Assembly (NCBI GenBank): GCA_907163375.1 | Contig: CAJQUW010008996.1 | Location: 253,001-317,000, forward strand | Direction of reading: 5' to 3' | DNA length: 64,000 nt | From: Prostheceraeus crozeri | Taxonomy: Eukaryota; Platyhelminthes; Polycladida; Euryleptidae | Shown: piece after piece, positions 50,653 to 60,960 of the stretch | How positions within the stretch are numbered: the first letter of the stretch is position 1 | Layout: each line of letters begins with the position of its first letter | Notes under the pieces: model-generated | Seen by the model: only the letters and a program-made list of their open reading frames with translations | What the model was told of the DNA's origin: nothing | Database searches by the model: none | Program-made: the position numbers and the translations under genes

Positions 50653-52903
50653 TAATTTTCGTCGTTCTCCGGAGTTGTTAATACTCTTTATCAAGTAGAA
50701 CTGAATACTTTCTTCAATGTAAGTAGTCATCACATCATCAGGTTTATAGGTTATGCCATTAATCGTCGACTTCACAATTACGCCGTCTTTCACCTCTAGC
50801 TCATCAACACTACAGTAAACATCGGTTTTGATGTCCCCAGCTAAATTGAAAAAAATACTTGCGGTATTGTTCAACAAATACTTGCAGGCAGAATAAGGAG
50901 CGTTCTTGAAATTGAACTGTCGGATATTTTTTACGACTTGATGTTTTCGTTCGTAGGCCATACACATTTGGTACCGAATAGGACCATACTTCAAAGCTTG
51001 ATAAGTATAGTGCTTCAAAAAATGTATTTTGGGTATGAAATGATTAGGATACAATGTCATGAATTCTATATGATGAGATTCTAGCAAATTTTGGAGATCC
51101 TCTATGAAAACATCAGTGACAATTGGACTCATGAATAATTGAAGAATATTATAAGTTTTAATAAACATGAAGTGTGAGGATCAGGAAAATCGAGGAAACG
51201 TTTGATGTAAAAAGGCATAACTCGTGTCAATGACAGTACTTGACCACTTCCAAAATATCCAGAAATTCTCATGGTTTCAAGAATAATAGGTGGTTTGTCC
51301 ATACCGGTGTGATACTTAAAATTCCGAAGCCAACTATTAAAATGATTGAGATCAAGCAAACTGTGTTCGGAGAAGTTGAGGAAATACAGTTGAAACCGGT
51401 GAGGCAGGACGCCCTCCAACATGTCATGCATACTGTCGAAAATCAACTGCTTTGTGACATCAAAGCCTGCGATGTCAGACAGAATGCTATTTCGTTGAAC
51501 TCCATAATGTTTCGACCAATGCTGCCTTGCCTTCTTTCTGAGACCGGAATTCAATTCCTGAACGCGCGTAGTATGTTCGTCAAGATGCCTGATGGGACAC
51601 TGCTCATGAGAAACTACAATCCTCATCTCATCATAAGTACAGTTACACATGCGGCAGCAACGCACAGTTTTTGGACTAAACCTTTCTTTGAATCCGCCAA
51701 TTGCATTCGCAGCCAACGAATCTCTAACGAAATATCGAAAAGATGCCGTGACAGTCCTGGCAATTCATTAACTGGTAATTTAGCACCATGCTGCAAAATA
51801 TTAATCGAATCTATAAAATTTTGAAGAAGAATTTTACTGAATTCCGCATTTTTGATAGCTTTACTGGTTGTAACAGCGATCGGAAAAACTGAGACAACTT
51901 TTCCCTGGTATCTTTCCGGAACATTCAGAAGTTTAAAGTAAAAAAGCCAAAGTTTATGTTTGTTTCTGCTTTTATCGATTGGATTTGTAATTCCTAAATC
52001 ATCACAGTAAATAGCGATCTCAAAATGATGTGCATTCTTTTCATTTTGGGTGAAGGTTTGTACTTCAGGGGATTGCAGAAGAAATGTTAACATTTTAAAG
52101 AAATCAACGGTAGATCCAATATTTCCAAACTTGAAATTGATTATGTCTGGTATTTTAAATATATCGGTTAAAGTTTTTTGACGTTAATACTGATTGCTCA
52201 GTTTCTCACAAGAAGCCTTCATTTTTTCAATATCTAGATTAGACGAAGACAGAGGCTCCCTGACGTTACAAAAGAACATGTTCATCACCGATTCAGAACA
52301 GCGAAACCTGCCTTGAAGTTGCAATGCAAAGCCATATAACCCATCATTTTGAAGATAATTTTCCTTATTGTTGATATCAACTTCGCTAATTTGCTCATCG
52401 ACAGAAGGGGGCAAACAAATCTTCGAATGTCGCTTATAGCCATAAAAACTTCGAAATCTTGCCAATCAAGTAGGACAACGGAGAGCACCTAAACTTCCAT
52501 GTGTGCTTAGATGTCGTTGCATTAATCTTGCTGTAGAAGTTTCAAACGAACAACCATAACAAAAATAATCCATCACCTGCTTCTTCAAGGGAGATGGATA
52601 GGGTTGTGTCTCCGCGACCGGTGTAACTGCATTCGATGAAGCATTTTCTTTTGAAAAAGAGAGATCTGATGATGTCAAATCAATCCGAGCTTTCTTTATT
52701 GATGGTTCTCTATTTACTATTGCCGTAAGCTCGACATTACTCTCTTTAAGGAGAATAGGAAATACTTCTGGAGAAACGACACAACCCATCCATTGAAGTT
52801 CAGTAATACTCTTCCCGAATTTCATCGAAACTGAAAAGTGGGCATTTATAATACTCAAAATCAGATTAGATGAAATAATATATAAGGTTATGTTGTATTT
52901 CAA

Positions 52904-53253
52904 CTATTTTTGGTTTTTTATCTGTGTTGAGATTAACTGTGATTGGCTGCGGTTTGCTGCGAGACAATAAACTTTATGTATGTAGTCTTGCTGCCTTTGA
53001 TGTCACATGTCTGCTGATGTTCTTTGTTTGCTGTCTTGTCTGGTTGGCTGACAAAAAAATAGACATAAAACTGTCGGGATCTAGGGTGATTTGATCACCG
53101 GACAACCCCCAAGTCATGAAAACAAGCGCACATCTCATTGAAAATTGTGAAAATTTCAGGAATTCTGCCATTTAATGTCAACTATCTTACTCCAACCTCA
53201 CTCATGTATACCCATACAATGATCGGATCAACTACCCAATTGAGTTGCACCAT
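52904..53253. other. Host DNA left of element C
   Basis: No gene seen. The six bases CACCAT (53248-53253) would be the target duplication if the C end is placed correctly. Confidence 0.4.
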
Positions 53254-53545
53254 AGTAGTAACCCCGTGGCAGACGCAAGCCCAAAATGTGAAATGCTGAG
53301 TCATCAGGCTGACTCAGCCCCCCCTCTGGAAGGAAGGTGAGGGAGGTGGTCAAGGATGTGCTGGGAGGAATGGGTCCGAGAGGAGGAAACTGTTCCCTCC
53401 CCCCTCTGGCGGGAAGGAAGGAAGGAGGAGTGATGAGGCAAGGGGTGGGAAGGAAGGTGATAGGAATGTGGGAGGAATAGAGTGTGGAAAGGGTGGATGT
53501 TGGTGGTGTTGGGATGAGAAAGGCTGGAATTCGGCATGAAGGAGG

Positions 53546-54190
53546 CCTCGGATGGGAAAACAGAGGCCAGATTCGGACTCTACGTGAAATGTTGGGTTAG
53601 GAAGGATGTTTCCAGCGACATTGGAGAGAAAAAGTTTTGACCTCCCCCCCCCCCTCCTGCCAAACTTCCAACTTTGGTTGTAGACATCGTAGAAAGTCGT
53701 GCAATAGCTCATTTGAAAGCTGAGAGTGAGAAAAATGCAGTGGAAAGCTCAGTTTGGACTCATTTTCTTGGGTTTAGGGAGGAAAATGGCAGGAAACCGT
53801 CAGAGTTGGAAAAGGCAGGTGTTGGTGGTTTTGGGATGAGAAAAGTCGTTTTTCGGGCAGAAGGAGACCTCGGATGGGAAAATGGAGTGCAAATTCGGAC
53901 GTTTTGGTCAAAGTTGGGTCTAGGAACTTCTTCCCAACTCAATCGGAAAGATAAAGTTCTGACCTCCCCCCCTCCTGCCAAACTTCCAACTTTGGTTGTA
54001 GACATCGTAGAAAGTCGTGCAATAGCTCGTTTGAAAGCTGAGAATGAGACAAATTCAGTGGAAAACATGGCTTGTTCGTATCTGCCTTCGTTTAGAGGTG
54101 AGACGTTATTGAAAATTTTGGACCTTGGCGAAAAACGACATAGTTAGAATGTTTACGAAAATCGCTCTAGCGGGTGAAGCAAGCCTCGGA
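53546..54190 (+). repeat. Subterminal tandem repeats of about 320 bp
   Basis: CCTCGGATGGGAAAA-type starts are at 53546, 53868 and 54184 (periods 322 and 316). Each unit includes a C-rich tract (cctcccccc), CTTCCAACTTTGGTTGTAGA and CATCGTAGAAAGTCGTGCAA. The same words are at the left end of element A (11740-11945). Confidence 0.85.
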
Positions 54191-54279
54191 CGGGAAAACA
54201 GAGACCAAATTTGGCATCAGCGTGTCATGTTGCACCTGAATGTCATTCATGCTATGTCTCCGAAGTGAAAGGAAGAAAG

Positions 54280-54702
54280 ATGACAGAAGCAGTAAAGTTT
54301 ACGAATGAATTTTGTTCACTACGTTTTCATCGACAAAGTCTTCGTGGTGTGATTAGGGACTACATCATCTCCTTTCATCATGAAAAGGCAGACTTAGAAT
54401 TTGCTATCACTAAAGGTTACTTCGTTTTCCAACAGCTCATGGACAGTTTGATGAATAAAGATGTGAAAGGACGATTAGTTGCAGAGATTAAATTTGAGAA
54501 AGTGACTGATGAACATGCAGGTGAATGTGTAGTGTTTCATTTTGCATCCTATTCTGCAGAGACGATACATGATCCCAAAGATTTCTATCAGCGACACATG
54601 GCAAAAATTGCATCTCGGCTAGATTCATTTCATGAGCATGGATCCAACTTGCTCTTATGTCGCATAAAACACATTCATATTCAACTCAATGTGTTAAACT
54701 AG
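54280..54702 (+). CDS. Element C gene X (first copy), intact
   Basis: 140 residues from MTEAVKFTNEF. Conserved segments with the A copy: LRFHRQSLRGVIRDYIISFH, the acidic middle, QQLMDSLMNKDVKGRLVAEI, VVFHFASYSAETIHD, FYQRHMAKIASRLDSFHEHG, and the end HIHIQLNVLN. I know similar unnamed proteins from Polinton/adintovirus contexts of invertebrates, but no function. The alternation of strand and helix with conserved His and aromatic residues suggests a compact alpha/beta domain. A decayed paralogue is at 56911-57333. Confidence 0.65.
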   Translation: MTEAVKFTNEFCSLRFHRQSLRGVIRDYIISFHHEKADLEFAITKGYFVFQQLMDSLMNKDVKGRLVAEIKFEKVTDEHAGECVVFHFASYSAETIHDPKDFYQRHMAKIASRLDSFHEHGSNLLLCRIKHIHIQLNVLN

Positions 54703-55280
54703 ATTCGACTACAAGATTTGGGAAAGCATTCATGAGTCAGACGTCCGCATGCCTCCTTTTCCCTGCCGCAACGAAGTCAAGGGAGAAACGGAAGTCTCTG
54801 ATTGGCTCACATAGTGTCAAATGTGGATTCGCAGGAGATTACAAAAGCAGACGTCTCCCCATTTTCTCTTCATTTCATTCTCTTGACTTGGAAAGCGTGT
54901 GTGACTTGCTGAAGCCATTCTCCCCTCTCAACTTTGTCTGATCAATCCTGTTTTCAAATTTACAAGTGAGTGTCACGACTGTCTGTCCTAAACCTTACCA
55001 GCATTTTAGAAGAGAGACACAGGAGAGTGTGTGGCCGATGATTGTACAAGCTTATTTTGTTGAACCATTGCCACCACCGCCACCTCCACCACCAAGACGC
55101 TTTACGTTTAAGTCTTTTAGGGAATTGAAACTCAATTCGGGTCCTAAGCCCAAGACATTTAATTTACTGGACGAAAACTTAGACTTTGGTGATCAGCTTT
55201 AAATCCAGTGAACGCTCCAAAAGGTCCTCTTAAGGGCCACCTCATATGTCACTGCTAAGCTAAGGATTTTCTTTTCTCTG
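54703..55280. other. Spacer with a proline-rich frame
   Basis: An open frame at 54966-55202 (no ATG at its start) contains PLPPPPPPPPRRFTFKSF and SGPKPKTFNLLDENLDFG. It could be an exon of a spliced gene. Nothing else is seen. Confidence 0.3.
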
Positions 55281-56003
55281 ATGATCATGAATGTACTTAG
55301 TGGTATTCTTTCGTTACAGACTGTCATGGCCATGAATCCTACTCCAACTGCTGCATCACTGAATCCTCAACATCTCGAGCTGTGGAATCCGAAAATTGAA
55401 AAGGTAATTCACGGCTATCCTACCTACAAACAACAAGTGCGCTACAACGGTGTTCGACTCTATCTTCAAACGCCGGCGGTATACTTATCAAAAGTTGATA
55501 AGCAAGTAAATCATTGCGGTCAAAACCTCAGTATCCCCATTGATAATTGGTTGCGTCAGCAGCTTGACATTTTAGAAGACGTTGTGATGCAAAAGGCTCT
55601 TATTCCTACTGAACTATTACAGTTGTGGCAAGAAAAGAAAACTTCTTATTATAAACCATTGTATCGCGGCACTCGCTGATATATTTTGCAAAGCAAGCAT
55701 TGTAAAGTCACTTCAGGAGTGACAGTTGAACAATCAGTTGAAACAGAATTGTCATCGTTAGGTGCAGGCTTTTATTCATTTCATATTGAGGTGCCTGCTG
55801 TTTATGTGGGACCTCATCAATCTGACGGTAATTTGATTTCTCTCAATTTGCGCATCAATGATCATCAACCTGAGTTAACAGGACTTGATCACATTGAGAA
55901 ATTCATTGATTCTTGTGTCAAAGAGTGTCAAGAACCTGTCACTAAACCTAAACGTCGTCGAGCATCAAAGAAAGATGGTGCTACCACCAAAGAGAAATCT
56001 TAA
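55281..56003 (+). pseudogene. Element C putative ssDNA-binding-like protein (first), in-frame TGA
   Basis: Same family as 37440-38188 and 57777-58412: YLQTPAVYLSKV, then LSIPIDNWLRQQLDILEDVV, then the second half GAGFYSFHIEVPAVYVGPHQ, LISLNLRINDH, and a basic tail KPKRRRASKKDG. A TGA at 55677-55679 splits it between the halves in one continuous frame. An acceptor-like TTCGTTACAG at about 55310-55320 precedes ACTGTCATGGCC, so the hydrophobic first 15 residues are probably intron, as in the A copy. Confidence 0.55.
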
Positions 56004-56154
56004 GTATTGTAATCAGTTAGTATGTAGTGAATGTGGAAAACGCGGTCTTGCGCGTTATGTTCAAATAAAACATTGTCATCATGTTGTATGTATCTTTTGT
56101 TATGTAAAGGACAGACATCCTTGTAAAGTTCCTGCTCAATGTATTATTTTGTAA
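55975..56154 (+). CDS. Element C RING-like zinc protein
   Basis: Reads LVCSECGKRGLARYVQIKHC, HHVVCIFCYVKDRHPCKVPA and QC. All zinc ligands of the element A protein (37239-37439) are kept: C-x2-C, C-H-H, C-x2-C and late Cys residues. It overlaps the end of the SSB-like gene and lies 23 bases before the exonuclease segment. The start at 55975 (MVLPPKRNL) is chosen because it is the first Met close to the zinc domain. Confidence 0.55.
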   Translation: MVLPPKRNLKYCNQLVCSECGKRGLARYVQIKHCHHVVCIFCYVKDRHPCKVPAQCIIL

Positions 56155-56176
56155 TGAAGTCTTTTTGATATTGTAG

Positions 56177-56740
56177 GTTGTCATCTTCATAGACAGTGAG
56201 GGAACACCCATGCAGGAATTGAGTGCTATTGCAATGAGAGAAAGCGATCAAACTGTTGTTAGTGTATATCATAGATTTGCCTACTGTCCTCCACACAAAG
56301 ACGAATGGTCACGGCGTCATGTGCATGGACTTGGTCCTTCTATTTTGATTCATATTGGATTTGTAAATGAAACGTATTTGATAAGTGATTTCAAACGGTG
56401 GCTGTCAGGTTTTCATATTGTTAAAATATTAGGAAATGATTCTGAACGAGAAGCAGCAACACTTCAGTTGCACATTAATAATTTATATTTACCATGTTGG
56501 GTAGATCGTGTAAGACAAGACTATCATATGCATTATGATCAAAAGAAGTTTAGAGATGAAATGATTTTTGACATGGCAATATGATTCGGTGAGAGACATC
56601 ACCTTTACAGACCACCATCTCATTGTAATACTAGAAATAAAGCTACCTACATTGCGAAACTCTCTTCACGCTGGCATTGTAGTCTCTATGACGTTTATTG
56701 ACTGTATCTATATTATTGTCAACAGCATGGGTATATGTAA
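56177..56740 (+). pseudogene. Element C DnaQ-like exonuclease, two in-frame TGA
   Basis: Begins VVIFIDSEGTPMQELSAIAM with the D-x-E pair, then RRHVHGLGPSILIHIGF, FKRWLSGFHIVKILGNDSER and finally WHCSLYDVY. TGA codons at 56582-56584 and 56699-56701 interrupt one continuous frame. No Met precedes the first motif in frame, and TTGATATTGTAG ends exactly at the start, so this looks like a 3' exon after an intron. It is homologous along its length to 36639-37211. Confidence 0.55.
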
Positions 56741-56910
56741 AACATGTTTTTGCTCCTTGTGAATGAATGATGATCATTTTATGAAGTGTATTCTGTACTT
56801 GTGAATTTTGTCTGGTGTTGAATAAACTTAAAGTGGAACATGATTGTTATTTCTGTTTTATTCATAGGGGAAGTCATTGAAGCAATGTGAAATCTATAGT
56901 TACATCGTTT

Positions 56911-57333
56911 ATGATGGCGCATCGTACCTTAAGTAACCACATGTGTCATTTGACACTTGATCAACAAGGATTCGATGGATTTTTACAAGATTGGAAACTT
57001 ACATTTAAAATGTAGATGAATGATATGAAAGTAGTGCTCACTGAAAGCCTTCCTCTCTTCAAAAGATTGATGGAGAGTCTACAACCTCAAGATGTAAAGG
57101 GTAGACTCGTTGCTTATATAGAGTTGACAGATTTGCAAAAAGCACTTCGTTTTGGATCTTATTGCACAGAATGGATTACTATTAGTGATCAATTTTATGG
57201 TCGTCATTTGGAGAAAATTATGTAGAGAATAGAAGAGACGTTGGAAAGAAATGCGTACGTTGTTAAACATATCATGATTCAACTGAGTGTGTTTACATCC
57301 ACGACTTTGTTTGATGCGCGACACATTGTGTAG
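56911..57333 (+). pseudogene. Element C gene X (second copy), two in-frame TAG
   Basis: Reads HLTLDQQGFDGFLQDWKLTF, TAG at 57013-57015, then LFKRLMESLQPQDVKGRLVA, FGSYCTEWITISDQFYGRHL, TAG at 57223-57225 and HIMIQLSVF. It matches the order of X (54280-54702) with a shorter middle. Both stops could be CAG-to-TAG changes. Confidence 0.6.
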
Positions 57334-57384
57334 ATGCAATAAAGTTTTCTTTTCACTGAGTATTTTTTAATGGTGTATAGAGCA

Positions 57385-57650
57385 ACATGAGTCATTGCGC
57401 TTTGTGCATTACTATCAGGCTCTTTGCTAGATAAATGAATGCGTTTGTTCGAGAAAAGGGGCGTGTCATAACATGAGTCTTTGCGCTTTGTGCATTACTA
57501 TCAGGCTCTTTGTTAGATAAATGAATGCGTCTTTGTTCGAGAAAGGGGGCGTGTCACAACATGAGTCATTGCGCTTTGTGCATTACTATCGGGCTCTTTG
57601 TTAGATAAATGAATGCGTCTTTGTTCGCTAGAAGGGCGTGTCACTCAAGT
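57385..57650 (+). repeat. Three 87-bp tandem repeats upstream of the second SSB-like gene
   Basis: Units start ACATGAGTC(A/T)TTGCGCTTTG at 57385, 57471 and 57559 and end with GGGCGTGTCA. They may be regulatory for the gene at 57777. Confidence 0.8.
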
Positions 57651-57776
57651 CTTTGTGAGGACTAGAATGACTTTGTAGGAAGGAAGGTTTCCACCCACGC
57701 AGTCAAAAGTTCACGTACGATAACTCTTTGTCACATAACAAAGACAGGGAAAACGAGAAAAGGGAAACGCATGTGA

Positions 57777-58412
57777 TTGGAGCTAGGTCTGCTAATAAAA
57801 CGGATGACTGAGCGCATGGCAATCATTTCCGTCCTTGTGCTAACCATGCAGTTGCTCCAAGCCATCAACGCCTCTGCACTCGCACTGGGTACGCTGAACT
57901 CCCTTAGTTTAGCATCGGGTAAAAATGCTTTCAATCAAAAGATAACTCATCATGGAGAAGCCGTAACCATAAAAACTCCAAGTCAACGGATAGATTATCT
58001 AAAGATTATGTCAACAAAGCATGGACTGGCCGTGTGTGTGCCGTTAGACTATTGGACACGGTTACAATTCAATACTCTTGAAACATTCCTGAAAGAAAAT
58101 CTCACCATACCCAAAGAAATTGTTCGACACAATAGGAAGCGGCCACAAGTTCCCATCATGGAAAGACGATACATGTATGTGCATATGGATAGACACTGTC
58201 TCATCATCTATGAAAAGGAGGGCAGCGAATTCGACTTACTCAATTGCAAACCGCTACCCATTTTGGGAAAAGGATTCTACTCCTTCGAAATTAAAATTCA
58301 AACCATCTACATGGGTCCGCGCAGGGACGGAAGGTTGTTTACGTTGAATCCCTATCTTGTCTCCATCACCTTTAAAAATGATGTCCATGTTGATGATGAT
58401 CAACTACAGTAA
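57777..58412 (+). CDS. Element C putative ssDNA-binding-like protein (second), intact
   Basis: Up to 211 residues. The core has AVTIKTPSQRIDYLKI, LAVCVPLDYWTRLQFNTLET, FLKENLTIPKEIV, then GKGFYSFEIKIQTIYMGPRR with LFTLNPYL. It is clearly paralogous to 55281-56003. The first 40 residues are hydrophobic and may be intron-derived (an acceptor-like ACCATGCAG stands at about 57849) rather than a signal peptide. The true start is uncertain. Confidence 0.55.
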   Translation: MELGLLIKRMTERMAIISVLVLTMQLLQAINASALALGTLNSLSLASGKNAFNQKITHHGEAVTIKTPSQRIDYLKIMSTKHGLAVCVPLDYWTRLQFNTLETFLKENLTIPKEIVRHNRKRPQVPIMERRYMYVHMDRHCLIIYEKEGSEFDLLNCKPLPILGKGFYSFEIKIQTIYMGPRRDGRLFTLNPYLVSITFKNDVHVDDDQLQ

Positions 58413-58501
58413 TACTCTCCACACACTGAGAACGCACCATCGGTCATTATGAGACCACGGCCTAACGGCCACCGTATCAAGAAAGAAAATGTACACTCAC
58501 C

Positions 58502-58880
58502 ATGCCACACATGAACATGACTCTCTCTCCTTCTTTCTTAGGCATACCCTTCTTCACTCAAGTTTTAATCATGTGGAAATTATCAGCATGTCTCCATGTA
58601 TCATGGAAAAGTGAGTGTGTTACATTTCATGATACGAAACGTCAACTTCAGATAACTCTAGAACGCTTTCATCTACGAAGGTTACATCGCGCTATCCTAT
58701 CCCACTCTTGCCGTGTCATTAACGTAGGAGACGGCATTGTTTTTATTCGCATTCAAGAGATGATTCTACATAATGATGACTGCTACATTGTGATTCCAAA
58801 ACCCTCATGGGAAAAGTATAAAAGGGAAGTTCACTCAACCCTCATGTCATTTGTGAGTCATGCTCCCCATCCGCATCATC
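58502..58880 (+). CDS. Element C unknown protein upstream of the TBP-like gene
   Basis: Not recognised. The frame reads MWKLSACLHVSWKSE from the second likely Met, then TLERFHLRRLHRAILSHSCR, VGDGIVFIRIQEMI and CYIVIPKPSWEKYKREVHST. Beyond about 58880 the same frame becomes a Ser/Arg/His-rich shadow of the TBP-like gene, so the real product probably ends or is spliced near there. Confidence 0.4.
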
Positions 58881-59398
58881 AACGCCATGCGCGAAATGAA
58901 TCTCAGAAGAGACATCGATTTAGAACAGTTGCATACCCATCTTCCCGATTCAGTCTATCATCGCGGTCGTCCGCAAATGTTGGTCATTCGCATGAGCAAC
59001 GGTCGAAATCTTCAAATCTTTCGCTGCGGCAAAATCCAAGTCCTAGGAAACCTTTCTCATTTCGTGATGCAGTCCATGTGTTACGAAGTCGTCAAGAAAA
59101 TGCGAACACTCATGCCTCATCTCCGCCTCAGTCCCCTGACATTGAAGAATATAGTAGTGTCTGTTCAATTGAAGATGTTAGTGAATCTAGCCAACATTAA
59201 ACCAGTAGTCATTGTATATTTTATGAAACTGAACTCTTTCCTGCTGCTCTGATTCGGAAGTGGCATCCTGTACATATTGCAGTGTTTCACAAGGGACATT
59301 GTATCATGACTGGTTTACGTGATATCAGTAAAGTAGCTGACATTGTTAAATCTTTAATGCGTTATCTGTATGAGTCACAGTTAATAGAATCGTGTTAA
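58860..59398 (+). CDS. Element C TATA-binding-protein-like protein, one frame change
   Basis: The first direct repeat of a TBP saddle is seen as IDLEQLHTHLPDSVYHRGRP, QMLVIRMSNGRNLQIFRCGK and IQVLGNLS. The second begins LKNIVVSVQLKMLVNL and, after a minus-one frame change at a T4 run (59219-59222), continues YETELFPAALIRKW, then HPVHIAVFHKGHCIMTGLRD. In TBP the same places read 'YxPELFPGLIYRM...P...LLIFxSGKIVLTGAK'. About 178 codons equals a TBP core without N-terminal extension. It could direct transcription of element genes or mimic the host factor. The phenylalanine pairs that kink TATA DNA are not all evident. Confidence 0.65.
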
Positions 59399-59689
59399 TC
59401 ACATGATGCGTTTTGAATGAGTCATCACAATGAACTATCGCCCACACTCTTGTCGGTGAAAAGATCACGCTGTCTGACGTGAGGCGCCATCGCTTTGTCT
59501 GATAAATAACGCCCACACACATGTCGGTGAAAAGGTTGAACAAGACTGATTAGATTCGTATGACTGGCGCCTTACTCCTTCATGAGTCAGAGCTATTTAT
59601 AGACATGAGTCAGCAAAGTGGTTGATGTTTCCTAAGCCGAAGAAATCGTCATGATGTTACATTCGTTGGTGAGGATGTTAACTTACAAA

Positions 59690-60600
59690 CTCTGACATGG
59701 GTATAATTTTATTTCTAACTGTACCTATCTTGCAAATAGTGAAATACTTATGACTTCATTTTATATTTCATCTATCTTACAAACTGTACAAACAGTGAAA
59801 CGATTTTAACATTAATTCAAACTTTACAATCATCAACTTTATTTCTAACTTTACCTATCTTGCAAATAGTGAAATACTTATGACTTCATTTTATATTTCA
59901 CCTATCTTTCAAACTGTACAAACAGTGAAATGATTTTAACATTAATTCAAACTTTACAATCATCAACTTTATTTCTAACTTGACAAACGTCAACTTTATT
60001 TCTAACTTTACAAACGTCAACTTTATTTCTAACTTTACAAACAGTGAAGTGATTCTAACTTCATTTATATTTCACCTATCTTACAAACAGTGATATAATT
60101 ATAACTTATTTTATACTTTACCTATCTTGTAAACAGTGAGATGATTCTAACATTAATTCAAACTTTACATTCATCAACTTTATTTCTAACTTTACAAACG
60201 TCAACTTTATTTCTAACTTTACAAACGTCAACTTTATTTCTAACTTTGCAAACTCTAACATGGTTATGACTTCATTTTATATTTCACCTATCTTCCAAAC
60301 AGCGACATGGGCATACCTTTATTTCTAACTTTACAAACGTCAACTTTATTTCTAACTTTACAAACTCTAACATGGTTATGACTTCATTTTATATTTCACC
60401 TATCTTACAAACAGCGACATGGGCAAAACTTTATTTCTAACTTTACAAACGTCAACTTTATTTCTAACTTTACAAACTCTAACATGGTTATGACTTCATT
60501 TTATATTTCACCTATCTTCCAAACAGCGACATGGGTATAACTTTATTTCTAACTTTACAATCATCAACTTTATTCTAACCCTACCCATCTTACAAAATGA
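59690..60600. repeat. Imperfect AT-rich tandem repeats between convergent genes
   Basis: Words ACTTTATTTCTAACTTTACA, AAACGTCAACTTTATTTCTA and GACTTCATTTTATATTTCAC recur many times, mixed as 27-bp and about 125-bp units. It separates the TBP-like gene from PolB, whose 3' ends face each other. No frame is meaningful. Confidence 0.85.
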
Positions 60601-60960
60601 TTAAAACTTTTACTTCTATCTATTGAGTGAGAATCCCATCTTTATGTCAAAAGGAAAACGACCTAGTCTGTACATGATATGTTATTCATCATCACAACCG
60701 ATTTTCATAGCACTGCACATAGTTAATACTGATGGTAGCAGAAAACAAAGTTTTTATGGCTCACATCACCGGAGAAAACAAAGTCACTGATATGCAGGGA
60801 GAAAACAACGTCAGGAAAAACCAGTTGATATGCAAGTCATGATATGAAGTGATCAGGAGTTGGAAGCATGTTACAAGGCACTCACTCACAACATCCCATA
60901 GAAAACTCCATGGAGCGAAAAAGCAAAACATCAACCACAACAGAGAGGAAGCATTCATCA

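Larger units (their letters stand above)
46455..52903 (-). pseudogene. Spliced transposon-type zinc-finger gene, interrupted by mariner
   Basis: Minus-strand pieces appear in order. 52903-52466 has a Ser/Pro linker and a C2H2-like finger, CYGCSFETSTARLMQRHLSTH. 52465-52184 continues with FRSFYGYKRHSKIC. 52093-51129 has IYCDDLGITNPIDKS, KHKLWLFYFKLLNVPERY and FDSMHDMLEGVLPHRFQLYF, and 51128-50653 follows. Exon-like blocks then stand at 48515-48710, 47060-47200 (ending at GTAAGT) and 46745-46455 (after TTTGCAG; YYLLDLHYPSAFAQIMGFFQ). The order matches a large group of intron-bearing invertebrate proteins derived from DNA transposons. A TGA at 52466 and frame changes indicate a pseudogene or poorly resolved introns. 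The mariner separates the upstream and downstream blocks. Confidence 0.5.

Noticed and set aside
55281-55325. Signal peptide on the SSB-like proteins
   Set aside because: The hydrophobic leader coincides with intron-like sequence ending in a splice acceptor in three homologues.
58880-59200. Ser/Arg-rich C-terminal domain of the frame starting at 58502
   Set aside because: It is the shadow of the TBP-like reading frame in another phase.
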